64,000 nucleotides of DNA from Sphingobacterium humi (GTDB taxonomy: Bacteria; Bacteroidota; Bacteroidia; Sphingobacteriales; Sphingobacteriaceae), in NCBI RefSeq assembly GCF_009768885.1, contig NZ_WSQA01000005.1:124001-188000 (forward strand), given 5' to 3'. This document shows, piece by piece, positions 34,501 to 42,186 of this stretch. The number at the start of each line of letters is the position of its first letter. Position 1 is the first letter of the stretch. Both the position numbers and the translations under genes were made by a program. Under the pieces are notes generated by a model. The model did not search any database, had not been told where the DNA came from, and saw nothing but the letters and a program-made list of their open reading frames with translations.

Positions 34501-34992
34501 TTTGCCTTAGCACCAGATTTCTCTTGGAAGAACCTCCATTTTGGTTTCCAATTGCAAGGGGCTGCCATCAGTAATGTATTGATATCCGGGCTGTATCCGA
34601 ATGGTACCATGGATCAGACAGAGTTTGCCAGAGCCTTCTATGGTGGTGGTAATGCGCCATATTATTTGGTGGAAGGATCTTGGACACCAGAAAATACAAA
34701 CGCTAAATATCCGCGTCTTGGAGAAGCCTGGAATGGTAATAACGGCTGGACCAGTAGCTGGTGGGTATATAATGGTGCTTATTTGCGCTTGAGACAGGCT
34801 TATTTAGCCTATTCATTACCTAAGCAGGTGATCGAGAAGCTTCGCTTTAAAGAGGTAAAATTATCGGTTTCCGGAAATAATCTATTCACTTTCGATTATT
34901 TGAAATACATGGATCCGGAAATGCCAAGCAACAACAATGGCTATTACCCTCAACAGCGCACAATTAACTTTGGTATTGACGTAAGCTTTTAA
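31564..34992 (+). CDS. SusC/RagA-family TonB-linked outer-membrane transporter with STN domain
   Basis: The 1142-residue protein has a long signal sequence (cleavage near SYG, about 41), an STN signalling domain (about 42-118: ITFTYKNVSLEQVLNHIKKS, LLIRP-type end), a CarboxypepD_reg domain (about 135-210), the SusC-specific DEVVVVGYGAQKK motif (about 214-226), a plug domain and a 22-strand barrel ending in GIDVSF. It imports oligosaccharides captured by SusD with energy from TonB. The STN domain contacts FecR. SusD begins 4 bp after its stop. Confidence 0.95.
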   Translation: MKSNTHIYRIPWRLMRKKWRHSLLMFSVVICYTLFSAFSYGQRITFTYKNVSLEQVLNHIKKSTGYDFLYNSKLIPNNKRITLSVKDADLESVLDQCLAPFQLSYEIQDKTVLIRPAAKQASANQPSIMTAQTQQSVQGTVKDAQGQPIQNVTVRIKGTSIQTKTDQQGNFQLTFPAGGGSTVEFTSIGFATQERPVSTAAMQIILEAATDEIDEVVVVGYGAQKKIHVTGSVAQINQEELTRAPMTNVSNMLTGKLPGLISRQTSGLPGSDQANMTIRGFGTFNDSSPLLLVDGVERPFNNIDPSDIESVTILKDAAAAAVYGVKAAHGVILVKTKRGSANDDVTIRYNNSFSFSNNTRFPEFLNGVDYAKWHNRARELDGSNGYFSDEDIEKIKNGDPDGKLGNTDWLGLLFKDYGLNKQHNISAYGGNQKTQYYISAGLMDQDGIVPNASFKRYNVRSNVDVNIRNEVKLAINVAGRKEDIAHPGFAIAPNNGYNPITQAIRALPIIPDTYNDIPTATGSSASTWNPIMAANESGFNKNNRYVFESSLDLSYEIPYIDGLRASIFGNYDHNFTENRNFLQSYYLNKYNVATGQYVRARADGTSELSSLFQGSSNGALMTVRPTLQYDTKINNHSIGALFLYEYRQTRGSSFQASRRDFLINDIPELSFAQEDVANSIRGSSTQTKIAGYVGRFNYGYADKYLAEFSFRYDGSYKFHTDHRWGFFPSLSLGWVLSKENFFQSDKVDYLKLRMSAGELGKDNLEAFLYKSFFAFTTTPVYAFGTSPLANYALYATNSVPSFDLTWEKTRVINAGAEATLFNGKLNAEFDVFYKYTYDILQGIAGVYPPSISNNYRTLENSGEVSARGFELALTHSNRINDFGYSIKGNLSWARNKVLKRTQSENVPSWQNIIGQPLGGVYGFEALGLYQTQEQIDNRPTGPGGVQRLGDLMYNDYNGDGKIDTYDQVRIARSATPEMMFALAPDFSWKNLHFGFQLQGAAISNVLISGLYPNGTMDQTEFARAFYGGGNAPYYLVEGSWTPENTNAKYPRLGEAWNGNNGWTSSWWVYNGAYLRLRQAYLAYSLPKQVIEKLRFKEVKLSVSGNNLFTFDYLKYMDPEMPSNNNGYYPQQRTINFGIDVSF

Positions 34993-34996
34993 TGTT

Positions 34997-36616
34997 ATGA
35001 AAAAACTATTTTGTTTAAGCCTTATTTGCGCCGCCTTAATGCAATCATGCTCCTTGGAAGTCGATCCATTGGATCGCTATTCCGATGTAGTAGCCTGGCG
35101 CAATGAAAAGAACATGGATATGTATGTTAAAGGCTTCTATGCTGGCTTAAGAGATAAATCAGATATCTATACGAATACCTTTTCCGATGCCTTGTCGGAT
35201 ATCTTTAAGTACAGTGTAAACAACCTAAATGGAAGTACTTTCCAAAATAAAACCCTCTTGCAGGAGAATTACATTACCGCCGGTAATGGTGTTTTAAGTG
35301 AGTGGGGGAATTATGGCCGTATCAAGGCTCTGAATGAGTTTTTATTCAATGTGGATGAGAAAGCAGCAGGAATTGATGAAGCGGCTCGCGCCATCCGTAA
35401 AGCGGAAGTTCGCTTTCTACGGGCCTACTTGTATTATCGCATGATTCGTAATCATGGCGGTATTATCTTGCGCCTAGAAAACTCCGGTCAGGATGGGGGC
35501 TTAGATAATGAGAAGGATGCGGTAAAAGCACGGATCTCTGAAGCCGAGAGTTGGGATTTTGTGATCAAAGAATTACAGGAAGTCGCCACAGCCTTGAAAG
35601 GACACACCTGGCCGGCCGCTGATTTTGGCCGCATAACGGAAGGTGCGGCTCAAGCCTTATTATCACGGGCAGCTTTGTATGCGAAGAATTACGCTGTCGT
35701 TATTCAAGCAGGCAAGCGCGTGGAGGAGTTGGGCTATACCTTAGATCCAAGCTATGCCAATGTATTTAAGAATGCACAGAGCAAGGAAGTTATCTTGCCG
35801 GTTCAGTTTGAGGCACCGGATTATGTGCACTATGTAGACCGTTACTTTGGACCATCAGGCGATGTGCCGAATCGTGGAGGTTGGGGTGGACCTACGGAAG
35901 AGTTAGTGTCGCAATACCAGATTAAGGAAGGTGCTGCTTTCGTAGATTTCAATTGGAATAATCCTGCACATAAAGCGAATCCTTATGTCAATCGGGAGCC
36001 TCGTTTTTATGCTTCTATTCTGTATCATGGTGCTGCTTGGAATAAGCGGACGATTGAAGTTAATGCTGGCGGCAAGGATGCTTTTGCGACCTACGATCAG
36101 AATGCCGATATCCCAGGCAATATAACGGGCTATTTCATGCGGAAATTCCTAACGGAAAGCAATCCGGATGTTGATTTAGGATCGGCAAGCTATTGGGTGG
36201 AACTGCGCCTGGCCGAGGTTTATTTAAATATGGCCGAGGCTTATGCGCAGACGAATGATTTTACCAATGCCTACAGCTACCTGAATAAAATCAGAACCCG
36301 TGCAGGTGTTGCTAATCGCACGGTAGGTTCTACCTTGACCGTATTTATGGATTATCTATCCAAAGAGCGCATGGTAGAATTGGCTTTCGAGGGCTTCCGC
36401 TATTGGGATTTACGACGCTGGAAAAAAGCCGTCGATGTTATACATGGGAAAAGAGCAACAGGGGTAAAAGTAACCTTGCAGAATGGAACAGCAGTTTTTG
36501 ATCGGGTTACCATCGAAACAAACAACCGTTATTTCCCGGATAAATACTATTTGATTCCTATTCCGCAAGGCGAGCTCGCCAATAATTCCGCGGCATTACA
36601 AAACGAAAAATGGTAA
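34997..36616 (+). CDS. RagB/SusD-family glycan-binding lipoprotein
   Basis: The 539-residue surface lipoprotein (lipobox MQSCS, Cys18) pairs with SusC as a lid that binds glycan. Typical SusD features are visible: KAEVRFLRAYLYYRMIRNHG (TPR-like helix), LAEVYLNMAEAYA and KERMVELAFEGFRYWDLRRWKKA near the C-terminus, and the ending YLIPIPQGEL. It lies 4 bp after susC and 1 bp before the next gene, in one operon. Confidence 0.95.
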   Translation: MKKLFCLSLICAALMQSCSLEVDPLDRYSDVVAWRNEKNMDMYVKGFYAGLRDKSDIYTNTFSDALSDIFKYSVNNLNGSTFQNKTLLQENYITAGNGVLSEWGNYGRIKALNEFLFNVDEKAAGIDEAARAIRKAEVRFLRAYLYYRMIRNHGGIILRLENSGQDGGLDNEKDAVKARISEAESWDFVIKELQEVATALKGHTWPAADFGRITEGAAQALLSRAALYAKNYAVVIQAGKRVEELGYTLDPSYANVFKNAQSKEVILPVQFEAPDYVHYVDRYFGPSGDVPNRGGWGGPTEELVSQYQIKEGAAFVDFNWNNPAHKANPYVNREPRFYASILYHGAAWNKRTIEVNAGGKDAFATYDQNADIPGNITGYFMRKFLTESNPDVDLGSASYWVELRLAEVYLNMAEAYAQTNDFTNAYSYLNKIRTRAGVANRTVGSTLTVFMDYLSKERMVELAFEGFRYWDLRRWKKAVDVIHGKRATGVKVTLQNGTAVFDRVTIETNNRYFPDKYYLIPIPQGELANNSAALQNEKW

Positions 36617-36617
36617 T

Positions 36618-38036
36618 ATGAAAACGCTTCAACACTATATAATCATAGCACTCTTCGGGCTGTTTAGTTTCAGCAGCTGTACGCAGCAAGAGGTGAAATT
36701 TAACAGCGAAAATGCGAAGTTTCAAGCTATACAGATTCAAAAATTTGACTATCAAAATAGCCGGGGATCCGGGAATATTTACAAAGGGGAGTACAACAAA
36801 ACCGGGGATACGGTCTATTTTCATGTGACTTATTATCCGGATGAAACGGCACCTTCTTTTACCGACTGGCAGATTCAAGCAACCTTGGCTTCAGGGGTCA
36901 TGGTGCAACCATCGCTAAGCTCCATTCAAGATCTTAGCCAACCTAAGTCCTACGAAATTACAGCATCTGATGGCGTGGCGAAAAAACAAGTCGTATTGAA
37001 GCTGCTGATTTATGAGATTGAGTATGGCGACTTGGAACATGGATTCGGAAGATACAGCAAGCTTTTTGAAAAGAAAGCAGCTGATCTTGGGTTAACTGCC
37101 GATTACCAACGGAATATGGCCGTGTCCGGCGATTATTTAATTGTATCCAATGGCGTAAATAATCTATTGGTATATGATAAACGCACCGGTGCGAAGAAGG
37201 ATGTGGTGATTCCAAAGCCTGCCAATTTTAATATTTGGAGTGTCTTTGCCGATGAGGATGGCGTATTACTGGCCAGCAACAATGCAAACTTCTCGGCTAC
37301 TTCGCTTGGAACCGTATCGATTTATCGTTGGAAAGATGGGTTGGATAAACAACCGGAATTGTTCCATCAGTTTACGTCGGCAGGAATTAGCCTTTCAGGT
37401 GCAGGCTTTATTTCAAATGCTGCCGTTAAAGGATCGACGGCAAAAGATGCCAGCATCATGTTCGATGTAGATGGCCGCGGGCGTGCTGAGAACAAAGCAA
37501 TCCGCGTAGCGATAGCGAATGGCAAAGCAGATCCGACTTTGGATGTCTTCAACAAGCCGGTAACTTCGGTATGGAATGGTAAAGTAGTGCCAATGTCTAG
37601 CACAAGTCGCATTCCTTTCGTTGGGGCCATGCTCGGGTTCCCACCAAGCATGGGCGTGCAAAGCAATGCCGGAATAGGCATGTTTACTGTAGATCCAGCG
37701 AAGTCCAACTTTCTGAATATGATTATTGCAGGATTGCATTATTTCGAATTTAATCATGCCAAGTACTTGGCGGTTGCTACTTCAAATTGGCCTGGCGATT
37801 ATCGCTTGTTGATCTTTAACATGGATGATTTGAGTTTAGTGAGCAGTACAAAAGCGAATGCGGCTGAATTTGAAGCCTTTAATCCATTTAGTGAAGATTT
37901 ATTATTTAAAAATGTTGCATCCGCCGGTGATGTCACGGTACAGGTTCAACCAGATGGAAAGACAGCCTTGGTTTATGTACTTGCCGCAAATGCAGGCATA
38001 GCGGCCTATGAATTAACCATAATTGGAGGAAAATAA
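36618..38036 (+). CDS. Surface lipoprotein in the SusE/SusF position (DUF4623/DUF5018-like)
   Basis: The 472-residue lipoprotein (lipobox FSSC, Cys21) has an N-terminal Ig-like region (about 25-130, DUF5018-like) and a C-terminal region (about 150-470) of repeated strands resembling a beta-propeller (for example GDYLIVSNGVNNLLVYDKRTG and KYLAVATSNWPGDYRLLIFN). I associate the latter with the DUF4623-type proteins of polysaccharide loci. No catalytic motif is visible. Its position suggests a glycan-binding surface accessory. The spacing of 1 bp on both sides shows that it belongs to the SusCD operon. Confidence 0.7.
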   Translation: MKTLQHYIIIALFGLFSFSSCTQQEVKFNSENAKFQAIQIQKFDYQNSRGSGNIYKGEYNKTGDTVYFHVTYYPDETAPSFTDWQIQATLASGVMVQPSLSSIQDLSQPKSYEITASDGVAKKQVVLKLLIYEIEYGDLEHGFGRYSKLFEKKAADLGLTADYQRNMAVSGDYLIVSNGVNNLLVYDKRTGAKKDVVIPKPANFNIWSVFADEDGVLLASNNANFSATSLGTVSIYRWKDGLDKQPELFHQFTSAGISLSGAGFISNAAVKGSTAKDASIMFDVDGRGRAENKAIRVAIANGKADPTLDVFNKPVTSVWNGKVVPMSSTSRIPFVGAMLGFPPSMGVQSNAGIGMFTVDPAKSNFLNMIIAGLHYFEFNHAKYLAVATSNWPGDYRLLIFNMDDLSLVSSTKANAAEFEAFNPFSEDLLFKNVASAGDVTVQVQPDGKTALVYVLAANAGIAAYELTIIGGK

Positions 38037-38037
38037 G

Positions 38038-39324
38038 ATGAAGAAAACGATAGTAAAGAGTTTATGTTTTTTAGGGGTATTAGTTTACCTGATGCAAGGA
38101 TCTTCTTGCTCAGCAAGCAATCGCTTAGAAAATGAATCCGATAGTACGAAAGAGGAAGTCACGGTGAAGCCAAAATACTTATGGTTTGATGCTGAAGCTA
38201 ATTTCGAACGCTTTTCGAATAAAGACTCTATTATTTATTATGTAAAAAAAGCAAAAGATGTAGGCTTTACGGATATTGTGGTCGATGTAAAACCTATTTA
38301 TGGCAAAGCACTTTATAAGTCTAAGCTGATTCCTGAGCTTACGCAAGTAGGTAATTTTTCCAGAACCATTGATTGGGATTACCTGCAATTCTTTATCGAT
38401 CAAGCGAAGGCGAATAAGCTACGCGTCACGGTGTCAACCACCTTTTTCCCAGCAGGAAATCCGGTCAACCAATCCGGATTGGTATACGAAGATGCTAAAT
38501 GGGATGGAAAGACAGGTATTGAATACCTGCCAACCAACGAGTTGAAGGACATCCGACATGATAAAACTAAGGTTGCCGCATTCCTAAATCCATTGGATCC
38601 GCAGGTGCGTACATTCGTTATGGATATGGTGAAGGAAATTGTAACGAATTACGATGTTCAAGGCTATATCTTAGATTACTGCCGCTTTTCCGGGATAGAG
38701 ACCGAGTTTTCTGAAACTACACGTAAGGCCTTTGAAACCTATATAGGGGAGAAGGTTCCTAATTATCCAAGAGATATCTTCTATTATGAAAATAACCAAC
38801 GTGTGGAAGGGAGATTTGCCAAAAAATGGTACGAGTTCCGTGCTATGGTCATTCATGATTACGTGAAGGAAATCAAAGAAACAGCGAAGCGCATCAAACC
38901 AGATATTCATATCGAATACTGGGCTGCTTCTTGGTACAACGCGTTATACGCCAATGGGCAAAATTGGGCAAGTAAGAAGTATGATACCCATGCAGAACAC
39001 AGCTGGGCAACAGAAAATTATAAGAATGCTGGATTTGCAGAGCATCTTGATGCCTTCCAGATCGGAACCTACCTTACCAAGATTTACGGAAAGAATGATC
39101 CGGAAAGTATTGAGTATGGCTTAGCCCGCGGAAAGCGACTGCTAAAAGGCGATTGTAAGCTCTATGGCTCTATCTATGCGCTTAACCATAAGGATAACAT
39201 TGAGCAAGCCGTAGACCTTTGTTTAAAGGAATCTGAAGGCTTAATGGTCTTTGATATTGTTCAGGTCATCGGTTTCAATCAATGGGATGCGATAAAGCGT
39301 GGAATTGAAAAATCAGGGTTCTAA
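38038..39324 (+). CDS. GHL10-like (alpha-amylase clan) glycoside-hydrolase-like lipoprotein
   Basis: The 428-residue lipoprotein (signal with Cys24 in GSSCS) has a predicted TIM-barrel. It opens with YLWFDAEANFERFSNKDSI, then DIVVDVKPIYGKALYKS and the strand GYILDYCRFSGIETEFS, where Asp or Glu residues at strand ends could be catalytic. This resembles the GHL10 family of putative glycosidases near the alpha-amylase clan. Activity is unproven. The ATG at 38038 sits 8 nt after GGAGGA, an unusually good ribosome-binding site for this phylum, and 1 nt after the previous stop. It is the last gene of the SusCD operon. Confidence 0.7.
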   Translation: MKKTIVKSLCFLGVLVYLMQGSSCSASNRLENESDSTKEEVTVKPKYLWFDAEANFERFSNKDSIIYYVKKAKDVGFTDIVVDVKPIYGKALYKSKLIPELTQVGNFSRTIDWDYLQFFIDQAKANKLRVTVSTTFFPAGNPVNQSGLVYEDAKWDGKTGIEYLPTNELKDIRHDKTKVAAFLNPLDPQVRTFVMDMVKEIVTNYDVQGYILDYCRFSGIETEFSETTRKAFETYIGEKVPNYPRDIFYYENNQRVEGRFAKKWYEFRAMVIHDYVKEIKETAKRIKPDIHIEYWAASWYNALYANGQNWASKKYDTHAEHSWATENYKNAGFAEHLDAFQIGTYLTKIYGKNDPESIEYGLARGKRLLKGDCKLYGSIYALNHKDNIEQAVDLCLKESEGLMVFDIVQVIGFNQWDAIKRGIEKSGF

Positions 39325-39344
39325 ACCTAAACCACTATATGTAA

Positions 39345-39378
39345 AAAGGGGATAACCGATGTTATCCCCTTTCTTTTT
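39345..39378 (+). terminator. Rho-independent terminator of the SusCD operon
   Basis: A perfect 12-bp stem (39345-39356 and 39361-39372) with a 4-nt loop is followed by a pyrimidine-rich tail with five Ts. Confidence 0.9.
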
Positions 39379-39459
39379 GATAAATTTCTTTTTCATTTTT
39401 TGGACGCAGCTTGCCCACACAACCCGATGTAATTGGTAAAAAGAAATGCGATTTACCTA

Positions 39460-39639
39460 CTAAAAGTCGTCGTCTTCGTCGTCGAAGTCGTCATAGCCTC
39501 CACCGATAGAATCGATTTCATCTAATTCGAAACCATCTTCATCATCATAGATGTCATCAGAATCATCGTCTGGGCCGTTGAAGTTGTACACTTGTTCTTC
39601 AACCATTACATCATTTTCAATTTCTTGCATTGTCGCCAT
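39460..39639 (-). CDS. Very small, highly acidic protein
   Basis: This 59-residue frame (ATG at 39639, TAG at 39460) encodes a protein beginning MATMQEIEND and ending in DDFDDEDDDF. About 24 of 59 residues are Asp or Glu, with almost no positive charge. It is likely disordered and could mimic nucleic acid or bind basic proteins or metal ions. Codon third positions look like those of real genes here (GAT/GAC/GAA mixed), and the frame is complete in a space otherwise free of genes, upstream of the scpB terminus on the same strand. The function is unknown. I infer it is real from composition and placement. Confidence 0.6.
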   Translation of the reverse strand: MATMQEIENDVMVEEQVYNFNGPDDDSDDIYDDEDGFELDEIDSIGGGYDDFDDEDDDF

Positions 39640-39759
39640 TTTGTTAATTATGATATTGTAACTTTATCTTTAGTATCGTAAAATTATAGAAGAAATTTTA
39701 ATTCAAAAATATTTTTTAAAAATTATTTAAACATGTAATAATCTTCTATTATCCAAATT

Positions 39760-40320
39760 TTATTCAACAATTTCCCCAATGCTATTTTCCTCTGCTACAA
39801 TGTCTTTCAGTTGCGGTAGATCTTTCATGCTACGTAAACCAAAATGCTGCATAAACTCAAAACTCGTTGCATAAAGTAGGGGTTTTCCGATACTATCTGC
39901 TTTCCCTACAATACTGATCATGCCCTTGTCCAATAGCCTTTGCATGGTATAGTCACAATTTACACCCCGAATCTGTTCCACCTCCAATTTGGTAATCGGT
40001 TGGCGGTAGGCGATAATCGCAAGGGTTTCCAAACCCGCTTGTGACAGTTTCCTTTTTTCCTTGTGTAATTGCAGTTGATTAATCGCCGGATGGTAACTAG
40101 GTTTTGTTAGAAACTGAAATTGCTCGTTGATATCGTGCAATTCAAAAACCTGATCATCGGCGGCATATTTCTCTCTAATTTTCGCGACGAATTCTTCCAA
40201 CTCCTGCTTGCTGATTTCAATGGCCATAGCATCTTGCAATACCACGCGTAAATCGTTCAGCGCGATGCCATCGCTAGAGGCGAAAATGATGGCTTCAATA
40301 TTTAATAGGATCTCTTTCAA
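39760..40320 (-). CDS. scpB: Segregation and condensation protein B
   Basis: ScpB is the winged-helix kleisin-binding subunit of the SMC-ScpAB condensin complex. The 186-residue protein shows the family segments IEAIIFASSDGIALNDL, the second winged helix with AGLETLAIIAYRQPITKLEVEQIRG (spread over about 94-118; core AIIAYRQPITK), and LLYATSFEFMQHFGL. No in-frame ATG lies between the upstream stop and the conserved N-terminus, so a TTG at 40320 is the likely start. It follows mqnC by 9 bp. scpA is not in the window. Confidence 0.92.
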   Translation of the reverse strand: MKEILLNIEAIIFASSDGIALNDLRVVLQDAMAIEISKQELEEFVAKIREKYAADDQVFELHDINEQFQFLTKPSYHPAINQLQLHKEKRKLSQAGLETLAIIAYRQPITKLEVEQIRGVNCDYTMQRLLDKGMISIVGKADSIGKPLLYATSFEFMQHFGLRSMKDLPQLKDIVAEENSIGEIVE

Positions 40321-40329
40321 AGCAGGGGT

Positions 40330-41454
40330 TTAATAGTTTATCACTTGCTCTTCCATATCTTGCGGAAGGGTTCTGAACTGATAGGTTTGCGTTCTTAGCT
40401 GCGGTTCAAAGCCAGCTTCGGAAATCGCATCCTGAATAGATTTGGAGGTAAAGCGGTGTGGTGCACCTGCTGCCGATACCACATTCTCCTCAATCATGAT
40501 GGATCCAAAGTCGTTTGCACCGGCATGTAAACACAGCTGCGCTGTTTGTTTACCTACGGTTAACCAGGAAGCTTGAATATTCTTTACGTTAGGCAACATG
40601 ATGCGACTTAAGGCAATCATGCGGACATATTCGTCGGAAGTTACATTATTGGTGATGCCACGCAGGCGTTTTAGCAAGGTGCCATCATCCTGGAATGGCC
40701 ATGGAATAAAGGCCACAAAACCATATGCATCGTCAGGTTTTTCATCCTGCACTTCCCGAATCCATACCAAGTGCTCAAAACGCTCCTCAATGGTTTCAAT
40801 ATGGCCGAACATCATGGTGGCCGATGTTGGCAGGTTTATTTTGTGGGCAGCCCGCATTACATCCAACCATTCTTGGCCGCCACATTTTCCTTTGGAAATC
40901 AGGCGTCGCACGCGGTCGTTCAATATTTCAGCACCAGCACCCGGCAGCGAGTCGAGTCCGGCTTCTTTAAGGGCAGTCAATACTTCCAAGTGGCTGAGGC
41001 CTTCCAACTTAGCCACATGGGCTATTTCCGGCGGCCCTAATGAGTGTAACTTTAAACTTGGGTACAATTCCTTCAGCTGCTTAAATAAATTGCTGTAGAA
41101 GGCGAGCCCCAGGTCTGGGTGGTGTCCACCTTGAAGTAAGAGTTGGTCGCCTCCAAATTTAAAGGTCTCCTCAATCTTCACTTTATAGGTTTCGATATCG
41201 GTAATATAACTATCGTCGTGGCCGGGTCTGCGGAAGAAGTTACAGAATTTGCAATTGGCAATACACACGTTGGTGGTATTCACATTGCGGTCAATTTGCC
41301 AAGTTACTTTGCCATGGGGCACTTGCTTCTTGCGAAGTTCATTGGCCACATAGGCTAAATCGGCAGTAGGGGCATGTTCATACAAAAAAACACCTTCCTC
41401 TTTACTGAGGAACTCAAAGTTTAATGCCCGTTCTAATAAGCTGTTCACATTCAT
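40330..41454 (-). CDS. mqnC: Cyclic dehypoxanthinyl futalosine synthase (radical SAM)
   Basis: MqnC cyclises dehypoxanthine futalosine in the futalosine route to menaquinone. The 374-residue protein has the radical-SAM cluster motif Cys64-x3-Cys68-x2-Cys71 (CIANCKFC) followed by the family segments FFRRPGHDDSY, LLLQGGHHPDLG, and GANDFGSIMIEENVVSAAG. The ATG at 41454 starts the family's usual MNVNSLLERAL; an upstream in-frame TTG adds only three residues. Menaquinone is the main quinone of Bacteroidota. Other mqn genes are not in the window. Confidence 0.93.
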   Translation of the reverse strand: MNVNSLLERALNFEFLSKEEGVFLYEHAPTADLAYVANELRKKQVPHGKVTWQIDRNVNTTNVCIANCKFCNFFRRPGHDDSYITDIETYKVKIEETFKFGGDQLLLQGGHHPDLGLAFYSNLFKQLKELYPSLKLHSLGPPEIAHVAKLEGLSHLEVLTALKEAGLDSLPGAGAEILNDRVRRLISKGKCGGQEWLDVMRAAHKINLPTSATMMFGHIETIEERFEHLVWIREVQDEKPDDAYGFVAFIPWPFQDDGTLLKRLRGITNNVTSDEYVRMIALSRIMLPNVKNIQASWLTVGKQTAQLCLHAGANDFGSIMIEENVVSAAGAPHRFTSKSIQDAISEAGFEPQLRTQTYQFRTLPQDMEEQVINY

Positions 41455-41612
41455 CACTAACAAAGATACGTAGCTTTTTATGAAATCAAAAGAAGAACCT
41501 AAACAGCCCTATAGGAATCTATTTCTGCTTATTTTTTTACAGGTTGGTAACTTTCTCTTAATAAATAGTTGCCTTAAATTTCATAAATTTATAAAACACT
41601 AAGGAGGTTACC

Positions 41613-42056
41613 ATGCGACCGGAAACAATTCATATTGAACGTACTTACCCCATTTCCATTGCCGACCTTTGGCGCGCGCTGACGACCAAAGAAAACATGA
41701 AGGAGTGGTTTTTCGAGATTCCAGACTTTACGATGGAAATAGGGGGCGAATTCCAGTTTTTCAGGCATCAGAAACAACAGAACCTGTTGCACAAGTGTCA
41801 GGTCATAGATGTGGTGCCCAAGCAGCTTTTTAAGTTTGCATGGCGCCATCCGCGACAAACTGGCGAGTCTTCCATTGTTACGTGGCGATTAATTCCCCGA
41901 GGCGAGGCGACCACCTTACACCTGACTCATGAAGGCTTAGAGAACTTTAAGGGCGCAGGCGAACAGTATTCCCAGGAAAGTTTTGAGAACGGTTGGAATT
42001 ATCTTCTTGGCGAAACCCTCAGTAAGTTTCTCGACAAACAGAAAGTTTCCAGCTGA
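41613..42056 (+). CDS. SRPBCC (AHSA1-like) domain protein
   Basis: The 147-residue protein has an Activator-of-Hsp90-ATPase-like START fold: HIERTYPISIADLWRALTTKENMKEWF at the start (strand then helix), central strands around KCQVIDVVPKQLFKFAWRH, and a long C-terminal helix with FENGWNYLLGETLSKFL. The family binds hydrophobic ligands in a helix-grip cavity and the ligand is unknown. A very strong Shine-Dalgarno (AAGGAGG, 41601-41607) precedes the ATG, which is rare in this phylum. It is a member of the same family as five other genes between 45.7 and 53.1 kb. Confidence 0.85.
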   Translation: MRPETIHIERTYPISIADLWRALTTKENMKEWFFEIPDFTMEIGGEFQFFRHQKQQNLLHKCQVIDVVPKQLFKFAWRHPRQTGESSIVTWRLIPRGEATTLHLTHEGLENFKGAGEQYSQESFENGWNYLLGETLSKFLDKQKVSS

Positions 42057-42186
42057 GCCGACAGCAGTAGCCTACCGGTTCCTATGAATAATTTATAAAT
42101 TATTTGTAGTACTCCTTTTTTTTCCTTTAAATTTAACGATTTGTAAACCTAAGCAGCTCAAAATTTAAGCGGAATAAACATCCTTT

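Noticed and set aside
40598..41098. Plus-strand frame antisense to mqnC.
   Set aside because: mqnC is well supported by its radical-SAM motif; the antisense product is low in recognisable structure.
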